From Limnoglobus roseus (lineage in GTDB: Bacteria > Planctomycetota > Planctomycetia > Gemmatales > Gemmataceae): 64,000 nt of DNA. The notes under the pieces were generated by a model. It was not told the DNA's origin. It was given only the letters and a program-made list of their open reading frames with translations, and searched no databases. Location: NCBI RefSeq assembly GCF_008254045.1, contig NZ_CP042425.1, positions 930,001-994,000 on the forward strand, read 5' to 3'. Each line of letters starts with the position of its first letter. Within the stretch, counting starts at the first letter, position 1. A program made the translations under genes and the position numbers. Shown piece by piece: positions 24,650-34,600 of this stretch.

Positions 24650-26452
24650 TCACCCCGTCCGCTTCGCCTCCAACTCTTCCCACCGCGCGTACAGTTTCGC
24701 CACGGCTTGCTCCGCTTCTTCTAGCACGCGGCACGCTTCCGTCAGCACGGCGTGGCCGGCGGTCGCGGCTCGCTCGACTTCGGCTTGCCGGACGGTCACT
24801 TGCTCTTCGGCGGCGTGGATGGTCGCCTCCATCCCTTCGAGTTCCTGCTGCTCCTTGTAACTCAGCTTCTTCGCCTTTGCGGCCGGAGCCTTCGCCACGG
24901 CGGCCGGCTTCGCCTCGGCCTTCGTCGCGGTCGCGGCCTTGTCGTAGGCGGTCAGCCACTGACCGACGCTGCCGAACGGGGCGGAACGACCGCGGCCGTC
25001 GAGGCCGATCACTTCCGTACAGAGGCGGTCCATCAGTTCGCGGTCGTGGCTGACCAGCACGATCGCGCCGGGGAAGTCTTCCAGGCTGTCTTCCAACACT
25101 TCCAGGGCGGGAATGTCCAGGTCGTTCGTCGGTTCGTCGAGGAGTAGCAGGTCGGCCGGGCGGAGCATCAGTTGCGCGATCCGCACGCGGGCCTGCTCGC
25201 CGCCGGAGAGGGCACTCAGTTCGATGTCGAGTTGTTCCGACTCGAAGAGGAACCGCCGGGCCCACGACGCGACGTGGATCGGCTGATCGCGGAAGACGAC
25301 GGTGTCGTTGTTCGGCGACAGTGCCCGCCGCAGGGTCTGGCTCAGGTCGAGCGACGAGCGGCCCTGCTCGAAGACTTCGACGCGCAGCCCGTCGGCCCGC
25401 GTCACGGTGCCGGCGTCCGGCGGCAGTTGCCCGCCGAGCACCTTCAACAGCGTACTCTTGCCCGAACCGTTCGCGCCGAGAAGGCCGAGTTTCATGCCAG
25501 GGGACAGGATGAGATCGACGCCGGAGAAGAGTTCGCGGCCGCCGAGCGACTTCGAGACACCCGCGGCCGTGATGAGCTTGCGCGTCTGCCGACCGCTGCC
25601 GGCGAAGTCGATGGTCGCGGCGTTGGCGGAGGCCGTGCGGTAGTTCAGTTCCGCGAGTTCGGCCCGGCGTTCGTGGGCCGCCTCGATGCGGGAACTCGCC
25701 TTCCGCGTGCGGGCGGCGGCCTTCCGGCCGAGCCACTCGGTTTCGCGGCGGACTTGATTCGCCACGGCGTCGCGCTGCCGCATCTGCGCTTCGAGGAACT
25801 CGGCCCGTCGATCTGCGAAGTTGTCGTAGCCGCCGCTCGCGCGGAACGCCCCATCGGGGTAGACACGGTCGATTTCCAGAATCTCCGGGGCCACCGCCCG
25901 CAGGAAGGCCCGGTCGTGCGTGGCGACGAGGTAGCCGAAGTTCGCACTCTTCAGGAACTTTTCCAGCCAGACGACGCCGGGCAGGTCGAGGTGGTTAGTC
26001 GGTTCGTCCATCAGCAGGAAGTCGGGCTCCTTCGCCAACTCGCGGGCGAGGGCCAACCGCTTCCGCCAGCCCCCGGAGAGCGTGTCGGCCCGGATGTCGC
26101 GGTCCTCGAAGCCGACTTGCGTGAGGGTGATGGCGGCACGGGTTTCGCGCTCGTGGTCTTCGAGGTGCGCGTCCGCGAGGGCCGCCACGATCACTTCCGT
26201 GGCCGTCTGCCCGGCCGGAAACTGGTCGTCTTGCATCAGGTAGCCGACGCTCGCCCCGCGGCGGATCGTGCGATCCCCGGCGTCCGGCACTTCCAGCCCC
26301 GCGAGGAGTTTGAGCAGCGTCGATTTGCCCGCCCCGTTCGGCCCGATGAGGCCGATCTTCTCGCCCACCCGCAGGTCGAAGGACAGGTTCGCGAACAGCG
26401 GCCGGTGGGAATAGCTCTTCGACAGTTCACGGGCACTCAACAAAACGCTCAT
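24650..26452 (-). CDS. uup: ABC-F family ATPase, Uup-like
   Basis: A 600-residue soluble protein with two ABC ATPase domains and no membrane segment. Walker A motifs are GPNGAGKST (about 37-45) and GANGSGKST (about 325-333); signature motifs are LSGGWRKRL and LSGGEQARV; Walker B motifs end LLMDEPTNHLD and LLLDEPTNDLD. The linker between them is the ABC-F arm. A C-terminal coiled-coil of about 80 residues begins KKLSYKEQQELE and is typical of the Uup subgroup, which acts on ribosomes or branched DNA. The symbol is by resemblance. A partial second copy of the coiled-coil lies at 23312-23577. Confidence 0.9.
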   Translation of the reverse strand: MSVLLSARELSKSYSHRPLFANLSFDLRVGEKIGLIGPNGAGKSTLLKLLAGLEVPDAGDRTIRRGASVGYLMQDDQFPAGQTATEVIVAALADAHLEDHERETRAAITLTQVGFEDRDIRADTLSGGWRKRLALARELAKEPDFLLMDEPTNHLDLPGVVWLEKFLKSANFGYLVATHDRAFLRAVAPEILEIDRVYPDGAFRASGGYDNFADRRAEFLEAQMRQRDAVANQVRRETEWLGRKAAARTRKASSRIEAAHERRAELAELNYRTASANAATIDFAGSGRQTRKLITAAGVSKSLGGRELFSGVDLILSPGMKLGLLGANGSGKSTLLKVLGGQLPPDAGTVTRADGLRVEVFEQGRSSLDLSQTLRRALSPNNDTVVFRDQPIHVASWARRFLFESEQLDIELSALSGGEQARVRIAQLMLRPADLLLLDEPTNDLDIPALEVLEDSLEDFPGAIVLVSHDRELMDRLCTEVIGLDGRGRSAPFGSVGQWLTAYDKAATATKAEAKPAAVAKAPAAKAKKLSYKEQQELEGMEATIHAAEEQVTVRQAEVERAATAGHAVLTEACRVLEEAEQAVAKLYARWEELEAKRTG

Positions 26453-26577
26453 GCCGGTCTCACGCGGTGCGGAACGGAAAAGGGCATTCTATCGAGTCGG
26501 GCGGGTGAGAATCGGCTTCCCTCCGGCGCGGCCTCGCCTTACGATGTGGGTGGTCCCCACCCCGTCGGAGAGTCCCC

Positions 26578-27558
26578 GTGCGACCCCTCCTCGCCCTGTT
26601 CGCCAGCCTCACCCTCTCGGCCATCGCAACCGCGGAAGAACCGATCGCCCGCGGCACCGTCGAGTACGTGCCGCCGGTCGGCGACGAGAGCGTGTCGGAA
26701 CGGTTCCGCCTGCCGAAGCACACCTTCGAGTGCGAGTTCCAACTCAAGTACGACCTGCCGATGAGCGGCGTGACCGTCTCGACGCTACGGTTCCCGTCGC
26801 CGGTGGTGACGCCGCACCCGGAGAACAATACCGTCCATTGCGAGTACTTCGCCCCGACCGGCAAGACGAACATTCCGGCCGTCCTCGTGCTGGACATCCT
26901 CGACGGTGCCCAGGTCGTCTCCCGCGGCGAGGCGATGTGGCTGGCCCAGAACGGCGTGGGCGCGCTCGTGGTGCAGATGGCCTACTACGGCCCCCGCCGG
27001 CCGACGAAGGAGAAAGTGCGCCTCTTGTCCGTGGACATCGAGCACTCGGTGAAGGCGGTCACACAGACGGTCCTCGACTGCCGGCGGGCGACGGCGTGGC
27101 TGGCGGCCCGGCCGGAGGTGAACGCGAAGAAGCTCGGCATCGTCGGCACCAGCCTCGGCAGCTTCGTCGGCGGCGTGACGGCGGCGGCCGAACCGCGACT
27201 GACGTCCGCGTGCCTGCTCCTCGGCGGCGGCGACCTCGTCGATGCGTTCTACAATCACCCGAAGGCGGCCCCGTTCCGCAAGGTGAACGAACTGTTCGGT
27301 GGCAGCAAGGACGCACTCAAGAAGCTGATCGACCCGATCGACCCGATCACCTACGCGGCGCAGTTGAAGCGGAAGGACTTCCACCTGCTGCTGATCGCCG
27401 CCAGCCGCGACGACGTGGTACCGCCGGCCGCGATGAAGCGGCTGTGGGAGGCGACCGGGCAGCCGAAGATTCTGTGGCTGGACGCCACGCACGTCGGCGC
27501 GGCCGCCTACGTCTTCCCCGTGATGAAGGCCGTGATCCAACACATGAAGGACGAGTGA
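26578..27558 (+). CDS. Secreted alpha/beta hydrolase
   Basis: A 326-residue protein with a signal peptide (about 1-19, cut near AIATA/EE). The alpha/beta-hydrolase core shows the nucleophile elbow GTSLGS at about 190-195 (Ser), an acid in LIAASRDDVVPP (about 278-289) and a His in DATHVGAAAY (about 306). YFAPTGKTNIPAVLVLDILD precedes the elbow as in acetyl-xylan-esterase-like or dienelactone-hydrolase-like enzymes. It is probably periplasmic; the ester substrate is unknown. The GTG at 26578 is backed by GGAGAG upstream. It is divergent from the ABC-F gene. Confidence 0.8.
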   Translation: MRPLLALFASLTLSAIATAEEPIARGTVEYVPPVGDESVSERFRLPKHTFECEFQLKYDLPMSGVTVSTLRFPSPVVTPHPENNTVHCEYFAPTGKTNIPAVLVLDILDGAQVVSRGEAMWLAQNGVGALVVQMAYYGPRRPTKEKVRLLSVDIEHSVKAVTQTVLDCRRATAWLAARPEVNAKKLGIVGTSLGSFVGGVTAAAEPRLTSACLLLGGGDLVDAFYNHPKAAPFRKVNELFGGSKDALKKLIDPIDPITYAAQLKRKDFHLLLIAASRDDVVPPAAMKRLWEATGQPKILWLDATHVGAAAYVFPVMKAVIQHMKDE

Positions 27559-27575
27559 CCGACTCGCGCAGCCGT

Positions 27576-28667
27576 ATGCCGTTTTCGACGACCACCATGA
27601 ACGCCGCCGCTGGCCGTGTCCCATGCGGCCACTGCGGGGCGAAAGTCGCCATCCCCGCCGGGCACAGTCGCGCGAAGATCCGTTGTGAAGCGTGCGGCTA
27701 CTACGCCGACGTGCCGCCGGAGTTGCGGTCGGCGGAGGCCGCCCCGCCCCCGGACGACCTGCCCGTCATCACCCCCGCGCCACCGGCCGAGGACACGCCC
27801 CGCCCGCGAAATCGCTCGGCCGAACCGCCACCCGTCGAGCGGTCCCCGCGCAAGACGAAGAAACCGACCGCGAAGGCCCGGCCGAACCCGGACCCAGCCG
27901 ACCCGCGGCCGCAGTTCGAGATGTCTGACGACGCGCCGCGGGGACCGAACCTGCTCGAAGGCACGCAGGACGAGGACGACGACAAGCCCTATGCCGTGCC
28001 CGGCGACGGCACGAAAGCGTGCCCCGAGTGCAACTGCCGGGTGCCGCTCGACGCGACGATGTGCGTCCACTGCGGCGTGGACTTCCAGAGCCGGCGGAAG
28101 CCGAAGAAAGCGTTCCAGCCGATCGACCAGGCGTGGGAACCCCGGATGTCGCTGCAAACGCGGTTGAAGATTCTCGCCGGGCTTCAGGTCGTGAACCTGC
28201 TGTTGATGCTGCTGATCTCCAACGCGGGGAGTTTCGCGGGCGGGGTGCTCTCGCTCCTCTTCCAGGGCGGGCTGCAAGCCTTCCTCCTCGGCAGCTACGA
28301 GAAGCTCCTCGTGAAGAGGACCGCGAAGGGGCAAGCGACGCTAACGGTCCAGTGGCGGATCGCCTTCGTGCCGGTCGCGCCGATCAAGGTCGACTGGAAG
28401 AAGAGCCACGCCATCGGCCCCATTGCCACGTACACGCCGGGGTTGGTGGAGTGGTTCACGTTCATTTACCTGCTGTTCCTGTTCGTGCTGCCGGGCGTGC
28501 TGTTCTACTTTTACGTGATCCACCCGGTCCGCTTTCAGATCGTGCTGTGCGACAACTACGGCAGCACCGATCAGGTCATCTTCCGCACGACGAGCCAGGA
28601 GCAGGCCGACGAGGTTTGCAGCGTGACCAGCACGGCCACCGGCCTGCAATACCGGCCGGTGATGTGA
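27576..28667 (+). CDS. Zinc-ribbon membrane protein
   Basis: A 363-residue protein. The N-terminus has a zinc-ribbon (CGHCGAKV at about 17-24 and CEACGY at about 39). A long Pro/Arg/Lys-rich disordered linker (about 50-145) follows, then a second ribbon (CPECNCRVPLDATMCVHCG at about 149-167). Two or more membrane helices lie at about 204-240 and 295-320, and the C-terminus is soluble. This layout recurs in planctomycete proteins of unknown role. It starts 17 nt after the hydrolase gene, so they may be cotranscribed. ATG 27576 is used; a second ATG lies seven codons in. Confidence 0.65.
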   Translation: MPFSTTTMNAAAGRVPCGHCGAKVAIPAGHSRAKIRCEACGYYADVPPELRSAEAAPPPDDLPVITPAPPAEDTPRPRNRSAEPPPVERSPRKTKKPTAKARPNPDPADPRPQFEMSDDAPRGPNLLEGTQDEDDDKPYAVPGDGTKACPECNCRVPLDATMCVHCGVDFQSRRKPKKAFQPIDQAWEPRMSLQTRLKILAGLQVVNLLLMLLISNAGSFAGGVLSLLFQGGLQAFLLGSYEKLLVKRTAKGQATLTVQWRIAFVPVAPIKVDWKKSHAIGPIATYTPGLVEWFTFIYLLFLFVLPGVLFYFYVIHPVRFQIVLCDNYGSTDQVIFRTTSQEQADEVCSVTSTATGLQYRPVM

Positions 28668-28771
28668 GAAAGCCGTCACGCGATTCCTGATTTTGCGCGC
28701 AAGACCGCTCCGAGTTGAGGGTTTCTCTAGTGGAAAGGCCGCACCGGCCCCAACACCAAGAGGATGCAAAA

Positions 28772-29089
28772 ATGCGAGTCAAATCCATCGCCCTCGGCAC
28801 GCTGGCCGCCATCGGCCTGTTCGCCCTGTCCGACACGAAGGCGTCGGCCCAGTACATCGTGTCGCCGGCCCGGACCTACGTCGTCCCCGCCCCGGTCTAT
28901 CGGCCAGCCTATGTGGTTCCGGCCTACGGCTACGGCCCGGCTTACGGCTACGCCCGTCCCGGCGTCAGCTTCGGGTACAGCAGTGGCTACGTCCGCCCCT
29001 ACGGGTACGGCGGGTATGGTGGCGGCTACTACGGCGGTCGGGGGTACTACGGCCGCCCGGGCGTGTCCTTCGGCTTCAACTTCCGCTAA
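28772..29089 (+). CDS. Secreted Gly/Tyr/Pro-rich protein
   Basis: A 105-residue protein with a signal peptide (about 1-26, ending ASA/Q). The mature part is a low-complexity run of YVVP, AYGYGPAYGYARPG and YGGYGGGYYGG units, with the phrase RPGVSFGY/RPGVSFGF near the middle and at the end. It is probably a structural or surface protein. The ATG at 28772 follows AGAGGA. A strong terminator lies 22 nt after the stop codon. Confidence 0.75.
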   Translation: MRVKSIALGTLAAIGLFALSDTKASAQYIVSPARTYVVPAPVYRPAYVVPAYGYGPAYGYARPGVSFGYSSGYVRPYGYGGYGGGYYGGRGYYGRPGVSFGFNFR

Positions 29090-29110
29090 CGCGACCCACC
29101 GCGAAAAGTA

Positions 29111-29143
29111 AAAGCCCCGGCGAATGCCGGGGCTTTGCTGTTT
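29111..29143. terminator. Intrinsic terminator
   Basis: AAGCCCCGGC and GCCGGGGCTT form a 10-bp stem with a GAAT loop, preceded by an A-rich run and followed by a short T-rich run. It sits between the convergent Gly/Tyr-rich gene and the rhomboid gene and can serve both strands. Confidence 0.85.
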
Positions 29144-29171
29144 CTGGGGACCATCGCCCGCCTTTCGCTTG

Positions 29172-30665
29172 TCACATCCCCAACTTGGCGAGCACGTTGA
29201 CCACAGCCCACTGCTCGTCGACGACCTTCTTCCTCTCTTTGAGCACGGTCACGTTCCCGTCGGGTTGTCGGAGCACTTCCGCCATCGCGTCGGCCAAGTC
29301 CCGGACGGCGGCGGCGTAATTCTGGTAATACTCCGGCAAGTCCGTGACCAGCGCCTTCGGCAACGGTTGCCCGGCCACGAAGTCGGCGAACGACTGCGCG
29401 TTGTCCCGAAGCTTGGTGACCTCCCCCGGCAAGTCGGGCCGGCGAGTCGGATCCACGCGGACGGCTTCCATCACCTGCCGGTAGAGCTTTTCCACCTCCG
29501 GCCGGGCGATCGGTTGAAGGGCCACGTCCAGCGATCTCACGTACTCGACTTGCTGGCGATGGTACTCGCTCAACCGCAGGGGTGCCCACCGTTCGGATCG
29601 GTTCGCGTACACCGTAAGGCCGACCACGCACCCGGCTGTCAGGAGGACCGTCAACGTCAGGGCGACCCAGCGGGCGACCAGGCCGAACCGCTTCGACACC
29701 ACGAACAGGCACGCGACGACGAAGCCGATGATGCCGCCGCCGAAATGCCCCGCCCAGCTCACGCCCGGCACGAAGCTCACCGCGATGTTGATGACGAAAA
29801 GGATGCCGAGCCGCTGAAGGCTCTGGTTGACCACCTGCGGCGGGAGGTGCTGCCGGTGTAACAGCAGCCACGCGACGAGAGATGCCATGAGCCCCCAGAT
29901 CGCCCCCGACGCGCCGGCCAGAAGCGGCTCGGGCTTAATCCCCGTTGCCAAGCAACTGCCGCCGATCGCCGCGGCGACGTACAGCAACAGGAACCGCCGT
30001 CGGCCCCAGATCGACTCCGTCAGGCTGCCCACACTTGCCAGGGCGTACATGTTCATGAACAGGTGCAGGGCACCGATGTGGACGAACGCACTGCTCAGGA
30101 GCCGCCACCACTCCCACCGGACAATGTCCAAACCGAAGACGGCCCCGAGGCGGTGAAGCAAGTGCGGATCGCCGTTTGCCAGGTACGCATTCCCGGACCG
30201 GCCTTCGTGGACGGCCAAGGCCAAACCGACCAGGAACCAAAGGACGTTGAGGACGATCAACACCTGTACCACCAGCGGCGGTCGCGGGGCGAAAAGCGCC
30301 TGACGGGCTTCCTCGCCGCGGTCGAAGGTCGTGGGCGGTTCCGCGGCCACCGGCTCTCGGCTCGGTCGCGGCTCGGCCAGCAGCTTCGCCAGCTTCTGCG
30401 GTTCGTGGACCAACTTCGCCCCGTCCGGCGTGATGCCGTACCCCTGCCCCAGCCCCTTCACCCAGTCCTGCACGCGGATCAAGCCGGCGTGCCGCAGGGC
30501 CGTGATCGGCTCGTCGAGCGATTCCCGCGGCACGTTCTCCTGCTGGGCGTACACCGCCGGGAACCACGCGCGGTCGCCCGCGGCGGCGACCCACCCCAGC
30601 ACGATCGCCGGGGTCGGCGGAAAATTTTCGATTGTCGTCTCGTCGTCGGCTGTCATGTTCGGCAT
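29172..30665 (-). CDS. Rhomboid intramembrane protease with winged-helix-like N-terminus
   Basis: A 497-residue protein. The rhomboid core (about 130-350, six membrane helices) has the catalytic Ser in LLAGASGAIWGLMA (about 250) and the catalytic His in WAGHFGGGIIGF (about 307), with HLFMNMYAL on the helix preceding them. Rhomboids cleave membrane helices. The 110-residue cytoplasmic N-terminus (RESLDEPITALRHAGLIRVQ, then GYGITPDGAKLVH) looks like a winged-helix fold. The C-terminal 140 residues are soluble and helical. ATG 30665 is used; ATG 30656 is also possible. It is divergent from psuG with 42 bp between starts. Confidence 0.85.
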   Translation of the reverse strand: MPNMTADDETTIENFPPTPAIVLGWVAAAGDRAWFPAVYAQQENVPRESLDEPITALRHAGLIRVQDWVKGLGQGYGITPDGAKLVHEPQKLAKLLAEPRPSREPVAAEPPTTFDRGEEARQALFAPRPPLVVQVLIVLNVLWFLVGLALAVHEGRSGNAYLANGDPHLLHRLGAVFGLDIVRWEWWRLLSSAFVHIGALHLFMNMYALASVGSLTESIWGRRRFLLLYVAAAIGGSCLATGIKPEPLLAGASGAIWGLMASLVAWLLLHRQHLPPQVVNQSLQRLGILFVINIAVSFVPGVSWAGHFGGGIIGFVVACLFVVSKRFGLVARWVALTLTVLLTAGCVVGLTVYANRSERWAPLRLSEYHRQQVEYVRSLDVALQPIARPEVEKLYRQVMEAVRVDPTRRPDLPGEVTKLRDNAQSFADFVAGQPLPKALVTDLPEYYQNYAAAVRDLADAMAEVLRQPDGNVTVLKERKKVVDEQWAVVNVLAKLGM

Positions 30666-30707
30666 TATGTCGGGTGGGACGCCCGTTGTCGATTGCCGAG
30701 GTGCCGA

Positions 30708-31607
30708 ATGGACGCAAATTGGTTGGTGGTGGCCGACGAAGTGCGAGCCGCCGTGGCCGACGGCCGCCCCGTCGTGGCCCTGGAATCGACCCTGATTGCG
30801 CACGGCCTGCCGTGGCCGGCGAACCTGGAGACGGCCCGCGAGAGCGAAGCCGCCATTCGTGAACAGGGGGCCGTGCCCGCGACCATCGCCGTCCTCGGTG
30901 GCGTGCCGACCGTCGGCCTGACCGCGGCGCAGTTGGAAGAAATTGCGACGCGGGAAGGCGTGTGGAAGGCCAGCCGCCGCGACCTCGCCGCGGCGGTGGC
31001 GTTGAAGAAGCACGCGGCCACGACGGTGTCGGCGACGATGGCCCTCGCCCGCGCGGCCGGCATTCGCGTCTTCGCCACCGGCGGCATCGGCGGGGCCCAC
31101 CGCGAGTCGGACTTCGACATCTCCGCCGACCTGACGGAACTCGCCCGCACGCCGGTGCTGGTCGTCTGCTCCGGGGCGAAGTCGATCCTCGACCTGCCGC
31201 GGACGCTGGAGATCCTCGAAACTTACGCGGTGCCGGTGCTGGGCTACCAGACGGAGCAGTTCCCGACGTTCTACACGGCCGGTGCGGTCGGGGCGGTGGC
31301 CCGCGTGGAATCGCCCGCGGAAGCAGCCGCCGTGTTCGCGGCCCACGTCCGCATGGGCGGCGGCGGCGGTGCGGTGCTCGCCCAGCCGTGCCCGGAGGCG
31401 GTGGCGATTTCCGCCGAGGAGTTCAACCTCGCGCTGAATGAAGCCGAGATCGACGCAACGGCCGAGGGGATCGCGGGTCCGCAACTGACGCCGTTCCTGC
31501 TCTCGCGGTTGGCCGAACTGACCCAGGGGAAGACGCTGGCGGCGAACCGCACGCTGATCGTGAACAACGCGACGCTCGCCGCGCAGGTGGCGAAGGAATT
31601 GCTGTAA
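30708..31607 (+). CDS. psuG: Pseudouridine-5'-phosphate glycosidase
   Basis: A 299-residue PsuG-family enzyme that reversibly splits pseudouridine 5'-phosphate into uracil and ribose 5-phosphate. Family hallmarks are VVALESTLIAHGLPWP at the N-terminus, PATIAVLGGVPTVGL, AGIRVFATGGIGGAHRE, DISADLTELARTPVLVVCSG and the C-terminal NRTLIVNNATLAAQVA. Length is normal. No psuK kinase gene is next to it. The ATG at 30708 is preceded by GAGGTG. A bidirectional terminator separates it from the giant surface-protein gene. Confidence 0.95.
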   Translation: MDANWLVVADEVRAAVADGRPVVALESTLIAHGLPWPANLETARESEAAIREQGAVPATIAVLGGVPTVGLTAAQLEEIATREGVWKASRRDLAAAVALKKHAATTVSATMALARAAGIRVFATGGIGGAHRESDFDISADLTELARTPVLVVCSGAKSILDLPRTLEILETYAVPVLGYQTEQFPTFYTAGAVGAVARVESPAEAAAVFAAHVRMGGGGGAVLAQPCPEAVAISAEEFNLALNEAEIDATAEGIAGPQLTPFLLSRLAELTQGKTLAANRTLIVNNATLAAQVAKELL

Positions 31608-31613
31608 TGAAGA

Positions 31614-31644
31614 AAGCCCGCCCGTCGTGACGACGGGCGGGCTT
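31614..31644. terminator. Bidirectional terminator
   Basis: Perfect 14-bp G+C-rich stem (31614-31627 with 31631-31644) and a TGA triloop, AA at the 5' side and TT at the 3' side, between the convergent psuG and giant surface-protein genes. Confidence 0.88.
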
Positions 31645-31667
31645 CGGCGATTTGCACTTCGAACACC

Positions 31668-34600
31668 TTACCCGACGTACGCCCCGCCGACGAAGGTCGA
31701 GTCGAAGGCGTAGTACGAGTCGATGTCGGCCCCCGTCACCGCGTTGATGACCCGCACGCGGGCCGCCCCGCCGGAGCCGGGCACGGTGACGAGGTCGGCC
31801 TTGCCGTCGCCATTCACGTCCTGGGCCGCCACACGGACGCCGCCGGTGAAGGTCGACTCGTAGGCGAACGAATTGTACAGCACCGACAGGTCCAGGCCGC
31901 TGAAGACCTGTGCCCGCGGGCCGCCGCCGGCTTCGGCCCCGACGATGATGTCCGGCTTGCCATCGCCGTTGAAGTCGCCGACGGCGAGGTTCACGCCGCC
32001 GGTGAAGCTGGCTTCGTACGGGGCGAAGTCGCGGATCGGCGTGGCGGCGACGTTCGTCCCGTCGAAGACCCGCACGCGGGTCGGCACGCCCATGCCGGTA
32101 GTGGCCACGATGTCGGCCCGGCCGTCGCCGTTGAAGTCGCCGGCCGCCACCCGCACCCCGCCGCGTTGGGTCGAGTCGAAGGCGAAGAAGTTGTTCAGCA
32201 CCGACCCGTCGGCCCCGCTGAACGTCGTGATCCGCGGCCCGCCGCCGACCTCGGCCCCGACGATGATGTCGGCCTTGCCGTCGCCGTTCACGTCGCCGAC
32301 CGCCACGAAGGTGCCCCCGCGGAAGTTCGGCTCGAAGGCGAAGAAGTCCATGATCGGCAGGCCGGTCGCCCCGTCGAACACGCGGGTCCGAGGGCCACCG
32401 CCGACGCCGGTCGTGGTGACGATGTCGTCGATGCCGTCGCCGTTCACGTCGCCCTGGGCCACGCGGACGCCGCCGGTGAAGCTGGCTTCATACGGCGTGA
32501 TGCGGAACTTCTCGCCGCCGGTCGCGTAGTCCATCACCCGCACGAGCGGGGCCATGCCGACGCCCGACGCGATGACGGTGTACGCCGACGCCCGCGTCGT
32601 GTTGCTCGTGCTGAACGTGGGAGACGATTGGACGAGCGGCGACGACGGGCCACCGGGGGTGGTGTCGTGCACGTCGTTCGGGTTGGTCCCGCCGGTTCCG
32701 CCAGTGCCGCCGGTGTTCCCCGACGAGCCGAGGAAGTCGGTCTTCGACGGGTCGGTGGGGGGCACGACCGGGGACCGCGGGGCGACCCCGAAGTTCAGGT
32801 TCCCGCGGGTCACTTCGGGCGTCGTCGAGACGTTCGAGAACAGGTTCGGCGTCGCCGTCGGGGCCGGCGTCCGGCGGTCGTCGATCTGTTCGCACCAGTC
32901 GAAGTAGACCGCCGCGTCGGCCGCCGGCAGCGCACCGCGGGTCACCGAGTAGATGCCCGGCGGAAGGATCGGGAACGAGTAGTGCCCGCTCGCGTCGGTG
33001 AGGATCGTCAGCCCGCCCGGCACGTCCGCGGCCGTCAGCGGCCGCGAGAACGAGGTGCCCGCGAAGGCCGTGCCGCTGATCGTGATCGGCACGTTCGCCA
33101 GGGTTGCTTCGCCCGCGTCGAACGTGCAGTTCTTGTTCGCGTCCACCCAGACGTACCCGGCCACCTGGGTCGGCTGGTACTCGCCGAAGTTGTAGTTCTG
33201 CCCGTCGTCGTTCGCGACGAGCGTCACCGTGAGTTTGTCGTTCGCCGGCGAACTGCCGCCGAGCGTGCCCGGCGTGTCGAGGCCGTCGAGCAGGCCGGCC
33301 GGCTGCGTCTCGCTGATCGTGTACGTTCCCGGCGTTAGCCCGGTGAACTGGTAGAAGCCGTCGCCGTTCGTCTTCGTCGTCGCCACCACGACGCCGTTCG
33401 CGTCGGTGAGGGTGATCGTCACCACGCCGATCGGCGTGTCGCCGGTCGGCGACGTTCCCCGGACGTACTTCCCGTCGAGGTTCGGGTCGCGGTAGACGTA
33501 CCCGGAGACCTGCGCGATCGGCGGGGCGACGAGGCCGAAGTCGCCGTTCACGAAGTTGTTGCCGTCGGTGTTGCCCTCGATCAGCGGGGCACCACCGGGG
33601 GCAAGGGTGACGTTCGCCCGGATGGACGTGCCGACCTGCGAGCCAATGTTCTGGTTGCCGGTGTTCGCCGTCGGGTCGACCGTCACCGGGGTCAGCGTGT
33701 AGCCGGTCGGCGGCACGAGTTCCACGATGTACGAGCCGGCCACGAGGTTCGTGAACTGGTACTTGCCGTCCGCGCCCGTCGTGGCGGACACCACGACCGA
33801 GCCGTCCGGGTTCAAGAGCCGGACCGTCGCCCCCGGCAGCGTGACTTCGCCCGCGTCGAGGGTGCCGTTCAGGTTCTTGTCCACGAACACCGTGTTGCCG
33901 AACGACAGCGGTTGGATCAGGCCGAAGTCTTGCCGCAGGTTGTCGAGGCCGTCCGGGTTCGTGGCCCCCGGCGTGAGGGTGACCGTCGCGGTCGAGATCG
34001 TGCCGCCGGCCGTCGCCGAGCCGTGGTCGGCGTTGTCGGTGCCGTCGCTAATCCCCGGTTCGAACGCCCCCGTCGCGCTTCCGTTCGTGCCGGTGCTAGT
34101 CGCGTAGCCGGCCGGCGTGACGATCCGCACCAGGTACGCACCGGACGTGAGGTTCGAGAACAGGTAGTTGCCGTTCGCGTCGGTGGTCGTGTTCGCGAGG
34201 ACGTTGCCGTTCTGCAACAGTTGCACCGACACGCCCGCGAGGCCGGTTTCACCCGTGTCTAGGACGCCGTTGTTGTTCGTGTCCACGAACACGAGGTTCC
34301 CGATGGCCTGCGGCTGGTAGAATCCGAAGTCCTGCCGCAGGTTGGCCTTGCCGGATTCGTCCGGATTCGGGGCCACGGCCGGGTCGGTGAGCGTCACCGT
34401 CGTGCTGGCGGCGTTCGGCGTGGTCGGGTCGATGACGCCGTGGTCGGTGCTGTCGGCCGTGAAGACGCCGTCGCTGTTGCGGTAGCCGGCCGGGGCCACC
34501 ACCTGCACCGTGTACGTGCCCGGCGGCAGGTTGTCGAAGCGGTACGCCCCGGCCCCGTCCGTCGTGGTGAAGCCGATCTGGTTGCCGCCCGCGTCGCTCA

